A DNA stretch of 64,000 nt from Flavobacterium cucumis. Lineage in GTDB: Bacteria > Bacteroidota > Bacteroidia > Flavobacteriales > Flavobacteriaceae. Position numbers and translations under genes: made by a program. The stretch is from positions 372,001 through 436,000 of the forward strand of contig NZ_FRYK01000002.1 in assembly GCF_900148835.1 (NCBI RefSeq). Direction: 5' to 3'. The notes beneath the pieces were generated by a model. That model was not told the origin of the DNA, made no database searches, and saw nothing but the letters and a program-made list of their open reading frames with translations. This document shows, in pieces, positions 1 to 8,429 of the stretch. Position 1 is the first letter of the stretch; each line of letters starts with the position of its first letter.

Positions 1-1
1 A

Positions 2-88
2 CCTACCGACATTAACGACTTTTTCGAAACCATCAAAATATTGAGTAAATTTTGGTTTCAAACCGTAATGCTATCGGGTAAAAATTAA
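2..88 (+). CDS. 3' end of a CheY-like response regulator (partial)
   Basis: The frame is open from the window edge to a TAA at 86-88 and ends in a stretch with FFETIK, FWFQTV and MLSGKN. That pattern is the usual last helix of single-domain response regulators found next to histidine kinases in Bacteroidota. Only 28 residues are visible, so the phosphoacceptor cannot be seen. The next regulator starts one base after the stop, so the two are probably co-transcribed with a kinase gene outside the window. The call rests on the short C-terminal pattern and the neighbour. Confidence 0.6.
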   Translation, partial: PTDINDFFETIKILSKFWFQTVMLSGKN

Positions 89-89
89 T

Positions 90-494
90 ATGTTTAAAGA
101 CACACAAAATTATAACCTTGCAGTTATAGAAGATAATGAAGGTGACTTTTTTCTACTGCAAGAATACATATCTGAAAAAGTCAATAAAATCACAATTACT
201 CGTTTTATACGTTTTTCAGATTTTGATAGTTACATTCAAAACCAACCAAAGTCGGTTGATGTTGTTATATTAGACTTATCGCTTCCTGATAAAAATGGTT
301 TAGAATTAGTTCAATCTGTTTTAGAAAAATCCCCTAATACCCCCGTAATAGTACTAACAGGATATTCCGATGTAAAAGTTGCAGAAAAGTCAATTGATTT
401 GGGCGTATCGCTTTATCTCTTAAAAGACGAAATAAATAGTGAAAGCCTTTACAACAGTTTAACACTTACACTTGGTACACAAGAAATTTTATAA
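90..494 (+). CDS. Single-domain response regulator (receiver only)
   Basis: This 134-residue protein is a stand-alone receiver domain. The acidic pair is E14-D15, the likely phosphoacceptor is D62 in VVILDLSLPD, the switch threonine is T90 in VLTG, and the conserved lysine is K112 in LLKD. It has no output domain, so it probably passes phosphate or signals to a partner protein in the cytoplasm. It starts one base after the preceding regulator's stop, which suggests an operon of two receivers downstream of an unseen sensor kinase. It converges on the polysaccharide operon across a 30-base gap. The family assignment is firm; the pathway is unknown. Confidence 0.88.
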   Translation: MFKDTQNYNLAVIEDNEGDFFLLQEYISEKVNKITITRFIRFSDFDSYIQNQPKSVDVVILDLSLPDKNGLELVQSVLEKSPNTPVIVLTGYSDVKVAEKSIDLGVSLYLLKDEINSESLYNSLTLTLGTQEIL

Positions 495-524
495 CTCCAA
501 AAAAATTACAACTAAAACGATTAT

Positions 525-1676
525 TTAAAGCGCTGTTACAATACTTCCATAAAACCTAAGATTTTTTGTCAAAACAGCCTCTTTTTCAAATTGTTTCATA
601 ACGGAAATTCTTGCCTGCTTTCCGATACTAACGACTGCTTCTTGATGCTTTAAAACATACATTATTTTGCTTGCTAGATCAGCAGTATCATGTGGATTGC
701 AAAGAAAACCAGTTTGTCCATCAACTATTACTTCCTGACCCGGACCTAATGCTGTGAAAATGACAACTTTTTCCATCGCCATTGCCTCTGGGGCAACTAA
801 TCCTAAAGTTTCCATGTGGGAAGGAAACACACAAACCGCAGCCTTTGCATAAACACCCGGTATCGCATCAAAAGCAATAGCACCATGAAAGTGAACATCT
901 TTTGAAAAAACACCTAACTCAGGTAATACGGTCTCTTGCAACATTTTAATGTAAGAACGCCCGTCTGGAAAAAACCAATCCCTTCCATATAAGTTCAAAA
1001 CAGCATTAGGAAAGTGTTCTTTTACTAATCGAAAAGCTTGTAGCAATTGCCGAACACCTTTCTTCTCACAAATAGTACCCGCAAAAGTAATGTTGTTAGC
1101 ATCTTGTAACATAGCAATGGGATGAAACAAATCATGATTAATTGGATTAAAAATAACTTCTATAGGCTTATTATGATAACTCAAATACTTGGCCGTATGA
1201 CTTTTAACATAACGAGAAACAGCTACAAAAGCATCTGCCTTAGCAAAAGAGCGTTTTTCTTGAAATCCTTTCCATTTAGCAATGCCTCTATTTTCCGCTT
1301 CTGCAAAAAAATGATGCCCTCCATGCAGCCGAATCACATAGGAAATCCCTTTAATCTTAGGTAAAAAAGCAAAAGCCAACTCGGCTCCTTCTATTATATG
1401 TATAGGATTTTTGCTGTGAATTGCTGCAATAGTTTTCGCTATTCTTCTCGAATTAAAATACCAAGCCAATCCTTTTACTTTACTTTTTCGAATTCGAATT
1501 ACGTTCACACCATCAACATTTTCGGTTTCATCAGAAGGCACATAATTCAATCCTACAACGGTAACTTGATTTCCTTTAGCTACCAAAGCTGCTGCCAAAG
1601 TTTTTACAAAACTACCTACTCCACCATGAGGAAAGCCTGTTTTTGGATATTCGTTGGTTAGGAAACAGATGTGCAT
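525..1676 (-). CDS. Glycosyltransferase family 4 (GT-B fold)
   Basis: A 383-residue retaining GT4-type glycosyltransferase. The N-terminal Gly-rich loop is HGGVGSFVKTLA (about 18-29). The donor-binding half contains FAGTICEKKGV (198-208) and the E-x7-E signature, E289 to E297, in HMETLGLVAPEAM. It likely adds one sugar of the surface polysaccharide on the cytoplasmic face of the inner membrane. It is the last gene of the minus-strand cluster, and its ATG at 1676 directly abuts the stop of the upstream gene. Sugar donor and linkage cannot be read from the sequence. Confidence 0.85.
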   Translation of the reverse strand: MHICFLTNEYPKTGFPHGGVGSFVKTLAAALVAKGNQVTVVGLNYVPSDETENVDGVNVIRIRKSKVKGLAWYFNSRRIAKTIAAIHSKNPIHIIEGAELAFAFLPKIKGISYVIRLHGGHHFFAEAENRGIAKWKGFQEKRSFAKADAFVAVSRYVKSHTAKYLSYHNKPIEVIFNPINHDLFHPIAMLQDANNITFAGTICEKKGVRQLLQAFRLVKEHFPNAVLNLYGRDWFFPDGRSYIKMLQETVLPELGVFSKDVHFHGAIAFDAIPGVYAKAAVCVFPSHMETLGLVAPEAMAMEKVVIFTALGPGQEVIVDGQTGFLCNPHDTADLASKIMYVLKHQEAVVSIGKQARISVMKQFEKEAVLTKNLRFYGSIVTAL

Positions 1677-3056
1677 TTAGTTATGAATTACATTAGTAAT
1701 GTTTCTAGATGAATGTTTAAAATCTTCAAGTATAGTTTTTATCCAACGATGAGTAACCTCATTATATTGCAAATCAAAGAGTAAATTGGATAATTCTTCT
1801 TTTTTTGTCCACCACTTAACAACGTCAGTGCTTGGCATACTTTTAAAATGTTGAAAATTATATATATTGTGTACCGACCAATTTACATCCACTTTATACT
1901 TTTGATCATAATTGATATAAATACAAGGCTTTTCAAACATCCCAAAATCAAACGCCATTGTAGAACCTAAATTAACAACTACTTCGCTATAATAAACCGT
2001 TGAAACCAATAATTTTACATCTTCAGGTAACGGATAAATGGTAGTCCAACTACCATTGGGTTCAAAATGCCATAAAGGAGGCGCCTGCTTTATTAAATTA
2101 GGATATTTCGCAACAATTGTCTCAAATCTCCCTGAAATATCTACTGGACAACGCCTCAACAATATTTGGTATTCAGAATCTAAATTATTTTTTACTAACT
2201 CGTCTGCTAAATCATCCAAGTATTGAGGATCATCTGGACAAGTTTTAACATCATCACCTGAATAACAAATAATTTTTTTGTGGATATCTAAATTATATCT
2301 TTCATAAAAAACTTCTTTCGGAATTATGTTTTCAGGCTGGTGATAACATTCAAATTGAGGTGTTCCTGTTACAAAAATTTGTGGTTCTTTAATTTCAGGA
2401 TAATACATTTTTAATTCCTGTTTCATATAATCTGACCAAACCAAATACTTGTTTGCTTGTAACGCCATTCTTGCTTTTGGCAAATTGTCCCATGAATAAA
2501 TTACTGTAATGGTTTCAATTCCTAAATCTTTTGCAGCAGCAAAAATAGGGGCACATTGAACACCTCGTTGATGGGAACAAAATATTTTTTTAGGCGCAGT
2601 AGCAATTAGAATTTCTCGCACTTCATCATAAAAATTCGAATTTCTAATGGCTTCTTGATACCTTTTTTCAAGTTTTAAGATACGTTGATAACTCGAAAAT
2701 CCATACGATGCTAATTCGATAGATTTATAAAATAACTTCTTTAAAAAACCTTTATGATTGGTGTTCCAATTGGTTAAAATAGTAGGATTATTTACGAGTT
2801 TAGCATTGTGCTTCAAACGAACCAAACAAATTAACTCTCTGAGAAACTTTTCTTTTAAGGATTCTGAATATTTAGGAATAGTAAGAGTACTTTGAATTTT
2901 TGTGATTGCTGTTACTTCCTTTTCTGCCTTAGAATCAAACGCATGAAATAAAAACAAATCAGCTTCTCTTCCTTTAAACACATGGGAATACAAATAATTT
3001 CGTATCCCAACACCATCGGGAAAAAGAAGCATTATTTTTCGTTTGGTTTCACTCAT
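1677..3056 (-). CDS. Putative GT-B glycosyltransferase or polysaccharide polymerase, family unclear
   Basis: A 459-residue soluble protein. It starts with an alpha/beta pattern (KIMLLFPDGVGIRNYL) and ends with a donor-pocket-like stretch, VVNLGSTMAFDFGMFEKPCIYI, near residues 373-395. Such stretches occur in GT-B enzymes of the CDP-glycerol transferase and UDP-GlcNAc epimerase superfamilies. CSHQRGVQCAP and SWDNLPKARMA near residues 160-195 resemble core motifs of uncharacterised surface-carbohydrate transferases. Its start overlaps the stop of the SGNH-like gene by 8 bases, so it belongs to the neuC-MBOAT operon. A role in extending the chain is inferred from fold pattern and position. Confidence 0.55.
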   Translation of the reverse strand: MSETKRKIMLLFPDGVGIRNYLYSHVFKGREADLFLFHAFDSKAEKEVTAITKIQSTLTIPKYSESLKEKFLRELICLVRLKHNAKLVNNPTILTNWNTNHKGFLKKLFYKSIELASYGFSSYQRILKLEKRYQEAIRNSNFYDEVREILIATAPKKIFCSHQRGVQCAPIFAAAKDLGIETITVIYSWDNLPKARMALQANKYLVWSDYMKQELKMYYPEIKEPQIFVTGTPQFECYHQPENIIPKEVFYERYNLDIHKKIICYSGDDVKTCPDDPQYLDDLADELVKNNLDSEYQILLRRCPVDISGRFETIVAKYPNLIKQAPPLWHFEPNGSWTTIYPLPEDVKLLVSTVYYSEVVVNLGSTMAFDFGMFEKPCIYINYDQKYKVDVNWSVHNIYNFQHFKSMPSTDVVKWWTKKEELSNLLFDLQYNEVTHRWIKTILEDFKHSSRNITNVIHN

Positions 3057-3933
3057 TTTTAAAATCTAACGCTTTAATAATTGTAGCCGTAAACAACCTC
3101 GCCCCTTTGTCATTCAAGTGACCACATGAAGAAAAATATTCATCTCCTTCTACTACATGTTCAAATTCCTTAATTTCCGGATACAACGCTTTTACCTTTT
3201 TAAAATAATCCATTCCCTTTACATTCGCACACATAGGAGTCGTTACCGCAATCAAATGGATATCATTTGCCTTACAAATTTGCTTAATTTCTTCGTAATA
3301 CCGATTACGTAAAGGCACTAAACCTTCAATATTATTTTTCATGTTGGCCTTCGGATTAAACCCAAGCGGATAATACCCTTTATGATGCAAGATATTAGTA
3401 GGTTCATTAATCAAAGTTTTATACCAAGCCCGAAACCCTACTTTTGCATCAAATCGAATATAACGATAAAACGGAATATAATACAATTCTGTAAAATCAT
3501 TTTCATTTTTAAAATGCTCCGTAATGGTTTTCGATTGATGAAGAAACGGCATGAAACGACCGAAAGTTCCATCATCACGCTTTTCATTAGACAAATTCAA
3601 ATCGGTCTCCACGATAACATTTTTTATTTTCCATCCGCGTTCTACCATTAATTTCAACAGCAATGACGTTTCAAATAAATGCGAACCACTCATACCATAA
3701 TTAAAGGTTTTCAAGCCCTCTTTTTCAAACAACTCCGATACAAAATGGTTATTGGCTCTTGAGGTTCCTAAAACAATTACATCATACTTTTGTGGTTTAG
3801 AGTTGATCACATTTTCCACCTTATTCCGAGTATCAGATTGCGCAAATACTAGGGTATAAATAAAATCCAATGCAATCGCAGAAAGCAAAAGCACTAAAAT
3901 AATTTTTCCGATAAATAATAAAAACTGTTTCAT
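3049..3933 (-). CDS. Membrane-anchored SGNH-hydrolase-like protein paired with an MBOAT acyltransferase
   Basis: A 294-residue protein with one N-terminal membrane segment (about residues 7-28) and a periplasmic domain. The domain opens with VIVLGTSRANN, a GxSR variant of the GDS block, and closes with CGHLNDKGARLF, which supplies an H-x-x-D/N-type final block. These are the first and last blocks of SGNH/AlgJ-like proteins that move acetyl groups to polysaccharides. The gene overlaps the preceding MBOAT gene by one base and the following transferase by eight, which fits an MBOAT/SGNH pair for O-acylation of the exported glycan. Catalytic activity is inferred. Confidence 0.6.
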   Translation of the reverse strand: MKQFLLFIGKIILVLLLSAIALDFIYTLVFAQSDTRNKVENVINSKPQKYDVIVLGTSRANNHFVSELFEKEGLKTFNYGMSGSHLFETSLLLKLMVERGWKIKNVIVETDLNLSNEKRDDGTFGRFMPFLHQSKTITEHFKNENDFTELYYIPFYRYIRFDAKVGFRAWYKTLINEPTNILHHKGYYPLGFNPKANMKNNIEGLVPLRNRYYEEIKQICKANDIHLIAVTTPMCANVKGMDYFKKVKALYPEIKEFEHVVEGDEYFSSCGHLNDKGARLFTATIIKALDFKNE

Positions 3934-5366
3934 TAGAATTGAAAATAAATAAATGCTTTATAATCGGAATATACCCCTAAAGCTAACAAAGCAATAATTG
4001 CCAAAGTCACTTTTATCCAACTTGCTTTTCCCGACAAAGGTTCAATTTTGGAACGATTGAACCATTCCACCAAAACAAAAACAAGGACTAAAAATACCAA
4101 TTCAAAATTGTACCGTTCATTACTCAAATACTGCGAATCAAACTGAAAATCAGTCACCATTTTTTGAATATATCCAAGTGCTTCCGAAATCGATCGTGCT
4201 CTGAAAAAAATCCATGCTAGGGTAGTCAAAATAAAGGTACCTAAAATATTTAGGATGGTTTTCACACTATTGAAATCCCAACCCATCACGATTTCACCCA
4301 TATTAGAACGATTCTTATTTTGTAGTAATAAAGGCAAAAAATACATCGCATTCAAAAACCCCCACACAATAAAAGTCCAGTTAGCACCATGCCAAAACCC
4401 GCTCACTAAGAAGATGATAAAAGTGTTTCGCACTTTCATCCATATACCGCCTTGACTTCCGCCTAACGGAATGTACAAATAATCGCGAAACCAAGACGAC
4501 AACGAAATGTGCCAACGACGCCAAAACTCGGCAATATCTCTTGAAAAATAGGGATAATTGAAATTCTTTAATAAATCGATACCAAATAATTTTGAAGTTC
4601 CCAAAGCGATATCCGAATACCCTGAAAAATCGCCATAAATCTGAAAGGCAAAATAAACCGCACCTAATGCCAAAGACAACGAATTCATCGATTCATAATT
4701 ATCAAAAACAGCATTGGCATATGTAGCACAACTATCCGCTATCACTACTTTTTTTACTAAACCCCAAAGAATTTGATATATCCCTTCTTTAGCCTTTTCA
4801 AAATTAAAATGGCGCTTAATCTTTACCTGAGGTAATAAATGGGTAGCTCTTTCAATTGGTCCCGCTACCAATAGCGGAAAATAACTTACAAACAGGGAAT
4901 AATCTATAAAATTACGTTCTGCAGTAATACGTTTGTAGTAAATATCAATTACATAAGACAATCCATGAAAGGTGTAAAAGGATATTCCAACAGGTAAGAT
5001 CAACTGCAACAAAACAGGATTCGTTTGAAATCCAAAACCCGTTAACAAATCGGCAAACGACTGGGCAAAGAAATCGTAATATTTAAAAACACCTAAAAAT
5101 CCTAAGTTTATTCCAATAGTCAACCACAACCACAACTTTCGTCTTTTATCAGAAGTACTGTCCTCCATCATGATAGCACTGAAATAATCCAGCAAAGTAG
5201 AAAATACTAATAAGAATAAAAAACGCCAATCCCAACACGAGTAGAAATAATAACTCGCTACAATCAATACCGCATTTTGTGTGGTTTTGTTTTTATTGAA
5301 AACAAACCAATACAGTAAAAATACGATGGGTAAAAAAATAGCAAAGGATAGGGAATTGAAGAACAT
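3933..5366 (-). CDS. MBOAT-family O-acyltransferase (AlgI-like)
   Basis: A 477-residue polytopic inner-membrane protein with about 10-12 hydrophobic segments. It has the MBOAT hallmarks FWRRWHISLSSWFRDYLYIPLGG (around H286) and the catalytic His in SGFWHGANW (H326). Family members pull an acyl group, usually acetyl, across the membrane and hand it to a periplasmic partner. The next gene is the SGNH-like partner. Its ATG lies immediately before the neuC stop, so it is in the same transcript as neuC. Likely role: O-acetylation of the polysaccharide made by this cluster. Family assignment is firm; the acceptor is inferred. Confidence 0.92.
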   Translation of the reverse strand: MFFNSLSFAIFLPIVFLLYWFVFNKNKTTQNAVLIVASYYFYSCWDWRFLFLLVFSTLLDYFSAIMMEDSTSDKRRKLWLWLTIGINLGFLGVFKYYDFFAQSFADLLTGFGFQTNPVLLQLILPVGISFYTFHGLSYVIDIYYKRITAERNFIDYSLFVSYFPLLVAGPIERATHLLPQVKIKRHFNFEKAKEGIYQILWGLVKKVVIADSCATYANAVFDNYESMNSLSLALGAVYFAFQIYGDFSGYSDIALGTSKLFGIDLLKNFNYPYFSRDIAEFWRRWHISLSSWFRDYLYIPLGGSQGGIWMKVRNTFIIFLVSGFWHGANWTFIVWGFLNAMYFLPLLLQNKNRSNMGEIVMGWDFNSVKTILNILGTFILTTLAWIFFRARSISEALGYIQKMVTDFQFDSQYLSNERYNFELVFLVLVFVLVEWFNRSKIEPLSGKASWIKVTLAIIALLALGVYSDYKAFIYFQF

Positions 5367-6491
5367 TTAAATATCTCTAAATTGTTTTTGATGATTGAGT
5401 TGCCAAATGGCTGGTTGTAAAAGGGATTTCAAAAATAATTCAGCACTATTTCCTTTACCAAAATCGCTTTCTGTTGGTTGTGTTTTATGAATAGCAATAT
5501 TACGCAAAGCTGCTGTTATACTTGCTGTGGAATAATCCACATTGATAATGTCTGCATGCAACGCTCTATTTTGCTGACGTGTCCCAATGTTGATAATAGG
5601 CAATCCATAATACGGAGCCTCACGTATTCCAGCACTACTATTCCCAATAACAAACTGGGCATTTTTCAATAATGTTAAAAAATATTCGAAACGCAACGAT
5701 GGAAAAATACGAAATCGAGAATTATTGCTAAGCTTTTCATAGGATTTCAAAATGGTTTGGCTTCCCAAATCATTATTGGGATATACCACCACATAATTGT
5801 GATGATCCGTTAATAAAGCTTCTACAAAATTAGCTGCATAGTCTTGCATGAATGTAGCTTCTGTTGTCACTGGATGAAACATGGCTACTGCATACGCATC
5901 ATAGGCAATCTCATAATATTCTTTGACGGTTGTAAGCTCGGGAAGTGTGTCAGAAAACATAATATCTACATCAGGTGATCCAATGATAAAAATAGCATCC
6001 TCTAATTCTCCCATTTGAATCAATCGCTTCTTTGCTTGTTGATTTGCAACAAAATGCACATGACTCATTTTACTAGTCGAATGACGAAGTAATTCATCAA
6101 TCGTGCCCGAAACTTCTCCTCCTTCAACATGAGCAACTAAAATATTATTTAAACTCCCCACGATAGCTCCTGCCAAAGCTTCAACCCGATCACCATGAAT
6201 CACGATCATATCAGGCTTACAAGATTTCACATAAGCAGAAAGTCCTTCAATAGTCTTAGCCAAAGTTAAATCCATCGTAGTTTCATGTGTATGATTTTCA
6301 AAAGTGTGCAGATTCAAAAAACCACAACGCTCAACCTCTAACACTGTATAACCGTATTCTTTTTGCAAATGCATACCCGTCACAAAAATAAAAGGCTCAA
6401 ATTCTGGATGAACTACCAAAGTTTGAATAAGGGACTTCATTTTACCAAAATCAGCACGTGTACCAGTAAGAAATAGGATTTTTTTGGACAT
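5367..6491 (-). CDS. neuC: Hydrolysing UDP-N-acetylglucosamine 2-epimerase (NeuC/LegG type)
   Basis: A 374-residue GT-B-fold epimerase. The N-terminal TGTRADFGKM, the VIHGDRVEALAGA segment and the C-terminal GNSSAGIREAPYYGLP loop are typical of NeuC-type hydrolysing epimerases, which release ManNAc (or a 2,4-diacetamido analogue) plus UDP. The longest frame begins at a TTG 24 bases upstream, but that TTG lies in a promoter box (TATATTTG), so the ATG at 6491 is used. NeuB is encoded just upstream and can use the product. The sequence cannot separate the sialic acid enzyme from the legionaminic acid enzyme. It heads a tight operon with the MBOAT, SGNH-like and two transferase genes. Confidence 0.88.
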   Translation of the reverse strand: MSKKILFLTGTRADFGKMKSLIQTLVVHPEFEPFIFVTGMHLQKEYGYTVLEVERCGFLNLHTFENHTHETTMDLTLAKTIEGLSAYVKSCKPDMIVIHGDRVEALAGAIVGSLNNILVAHVEGGEVSGTIDELLRHSTSKMSHVHFVANQQAKKRLIQMGELEDAIFIIGSPDVDIMFSDTLPELTTVKEYYEIAYDAYAVAMFHPVTTEATFMQDYAANFVEALLTDHHNYVVVYPNNDLGSQTILKSYEKLSNNSRFRIFPSLRFEYFLTLLKNAQFVIGNSSAGIREAPYYGLPIINIGTRQQNRALHADIINVDYSTASITAALRNIAIHKTQPTESDFGKGNSAELFLKSLLQPAIWQLNHQKQFRDI

Positions 6492-6512
6492 TTTGTTACA
6501 ACTATCGTGTTG

Positions 6513-6520
6513 CAAATATA
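6513..6520 (-). promoter_or_regulatory. -7 promoter element for neuC operon
   Basis: TATATTTG on the minus strand matches the Bacteroidota -7 consensus TAnnTTTG and lies 21 bases before the neuC ATG. No clear TTG/TTTG element is seen at the expected -33 distance. It would drive neuC and the four genes after it. Confidence 0.55.
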
Positions 6521-6601
6521 GGATATTTGGTTAAGGATTTAAAATGTGTTTTTTTAATACATTTTGTTTGTCATATGAAGCGAAATTGAGATTAATTTGT
6601 T

Positions 6602-6641
6602 TTCTTTAAAAGAGTCTCGTCTTCGTTTTACTTCACGAGAC
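6602..6641 (-). terminator. Possible weak terminator after neuB
   Basis: A 7-base perfect inverted repeat, GTCTCGT/ACGAGAC (6614-6620 and 6635-6641), sits in the neuB-neuC gap. On the minus strand it is followed by TCTTTTAAAG, a short T-rich stretch. It could end or attenuate the neuB transcript before the separate neuC promoter. Confidence 0.35.
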
Positions 6642-6688
6642 CACACTTCAAATTACAATCTAGAAATAACGAATTAAAAACGTTAATC

Positions 6689-7729
6689 TTACGCAAAATC
6701 CCCAAAATCTAATTGTTCATCCGCAGCAATATACCTAGTCGCTCTTTTTCCTAATAAAGAATCAAAATGTTCCGCCAGAATCTTTCCCGTTCCAGGACGC
6801 TTTACCCAAATATTCTCTTTGGTTAATAACGCTCCCTTTTCAATGGAAGCAATAGAACAAACAGTCGCAAAAGCAAAATCGATAGTTACTTGCTCTTCTT
6901 TAGCAGGATTTTTAGTCCCTCCTCGCATCAGAGCAATTTCAGCAGAAGCAACTCGCAATTCGCGACAAGCTTGTGCATCCATACTACACACAATATCGGG
7001 TCCTGTTCGACCCATATGGTCCGTAAAATGACGTTCCAATATGGAAGCCCCTAAAGCTACTGCTCCCAAACAAGCATTGTTGTTTAGTGTATGATCAGAT
7101 AACCCAAATACTTTATCAGGAAAAGCCTGATGCATTTCCATCATGGCCCCAAAACGAACCAAATGAATTGGAGTAGGATATAAATTAGTAGTATGCAGTA
7201 AAGCCACAGGCACTTGATGCTTGTCAAAAATAGCTACTGCTTTTTGAATACTTGCGATAGTATTCATACCTGTACTCAAAATAACAGGCTTCCCAAAAGA
7301 AGCAATATGCTCCAATAACGGATAATTATTACACTCCCCTGATCCAATTTTATAAGCTGGAATATCAAATTTTCGCAACCGTTCCGCTGCTGCGCGTGAA
7401 AAAGGAGTAGAAATAAAAATCATCCCTCTACTTTCCACATAATCTTTCAACGCTAATTCATCGGATTCATTTAAAGCACATCGTTCCATAATTTCATAAA
7501 TGGAAACATTGGCATTACCAGGTATGACTTTCTTAGCAGCACCACTCATTTCGTCAGCCACAATATGCGTTTGATGCTTCACAACTTCAACTCCAGCACT
7601 ATAAGCAGCATCAACCATTTCTTTGGCTACTGCTAACGAACCTTCATGATTAATCCCAATTTCGGCAATCACCAAAGGAGGATAATCCTGACCAATTTTT
7701 CTTCCTGCTATCTCTATATAAGGTTTCAT
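6689..7729 (-). CDS. neuB: N-acetylneuraminate synthase family protein (NeuB/LegI)
   Basis: A 346-residue enzyme that condenses phosphoenolpyruvate with ManNAc or a related amino sugar to give a nonulosonic acid. The TIM-barrel half has [12 protein letters not shown] (19-30), KIGSGECNN (about 137-145), [18 protein letters not shown] and GLSDHT. The last 60 or so residues form the SAF/antifreeze-like domain ([18 protein letters not shown]). It lies upstream of neuC but has its own promoter box and is separated by 197 bases and a hairpin. No CMP-nonulosonate synthetase gene accompanies it in the window. The product could be Neu5Ac, legionaminic or pseudaminic acid. Confidence 0.92.
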   Translation of the reverse strand: MKPYIEIAGRKIGQDYPPLVIAEIGINHEGSLAVAKEMVDAAYSAGVEVVKHQTHIVADEMSGAAKKVIPGNANVSIYEIMERCALNESDELALKDYVESRGMIFISTPFSRAAAERLRKFDIPAYKIGSGECNNYPLLEHIASFGKPVILSTGMNTIASIQKAVAIFDKHQVPVALLHTTNLYPTPIHLVRFGAMMEMHQAFPDKVFGLSDHTLNNNACLGAVALGASILERHFTDHMGRTGPDIVCSMDAQACRELRVASAEIALMRGGTKNPAKEEQVTIDFAFATVCSIASIEKGALLTKENIWVKRPGTGKILAEHFDSLLGKRATRYIAADEQLDFGDFA

Positions 7730-7752
7730 CTATGCAACTTGTTTTTATTTTT

Positions 7753-7760
7753 CAAATATA
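7753..7760 (-). promoter_or_regulatory. -7 promoter element for neuB
   Basis: TATATTTG on the minus strand, 23 bases before the neuB ATG, matches TAnnTTTG. No convincing -33 TTG is present. Confidence 0.5.
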
Positions 7761-7859
7761 GTAAACATTGTAGTTCTTTAAAAATGATTCCGTGCCCAAG
7801 AACTTAACATCCAAAATCTAAAAAAACAATCACTTTACCACCATAATTTTTTCCATTCC

Positions 7860-8427
7860 TAAATTTCCCAAATCCGTGTTCCTAAAAATCCGTCAACATC
7901 CGCCTTCGCTTTAGCGAACCCTATTTAACCACAAAGTTAAACAAAGAAAAATCCGTAACCATCCATCAAATCCGTGTCATCCGCGTTCCAAATTTCAAAG
8001 ATTCCTCCCCCAATTAAAATTGTAAAAATTTTCAAAATCCGTGTTCCTAAAATCCGTAACCATCCGCCTTCGCTTTAGCAAATCCGTCATCATCAGCGTT
8101 TTGCCAAAGCAAATCCGTGTCATCCGCGTTCCAAATTTCAAAGATTCCTCCCCCAATTAAAATTTCTAAAATTTTCAAGATCTGTGTTCCAAAATCCGTC
8201 ACCATCCGCCTTCGCTTTAGCGAACCTTATTTAATTACAAAGCTAAACAAAGAAAAATCCGTAACCATCCATCAAATCCGTGTCATCCGCGTTCCAAATT
8301 TTAAAAATTTCCAAAATTTCCCCAATCTGTGTTCCCAAAAAACCTGAAACTTGAAACATGAAATCACACAAAGATTTTTCCAATTCCTAAAATTTTAAAA
8401 ATCCGTGTTCCAAAAACACGTTTGAAA
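7860..8427 (+). repeat. Dispersed repeat block R1
   Basis: About 570 bases without a gene, made of three recurring words: a 'CCGTGTTCC' spacer followed by CATCCGCCTTCGCTTTAGCG, a 'GTCATCCGCGTTCCAAATTT' word, and runs of CCTGAAACTTGAAAC. The first word contains the palindrome TTCGCTTTAGCGAA. Words recur here about three times with small changes, and again at about 12.9, 33.4 and 47.7 kb, always in the same orientation. The block separates the 3' end of the PAS kinase from the neuB promoter. Short open frames across it are by-products of the repetition. Confidence 0.85.
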
Positions 8428-8429
8428 AA

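Noticed and set aside
6492..6515. Longer neuC start at TTG (6515)
   Set aside because: The TTG is the end of the TATATTTG promoter box; the ATG at 6491 fits the family's N-terminus.
8117..8347. Plus-strand open frame of 76 codons across repeat block R1
   Set aside because: Its sequence is only the translated repeat words; the same peptide patterns appear in R3 in another frame, and no start signal or homologue-like pattern is present.
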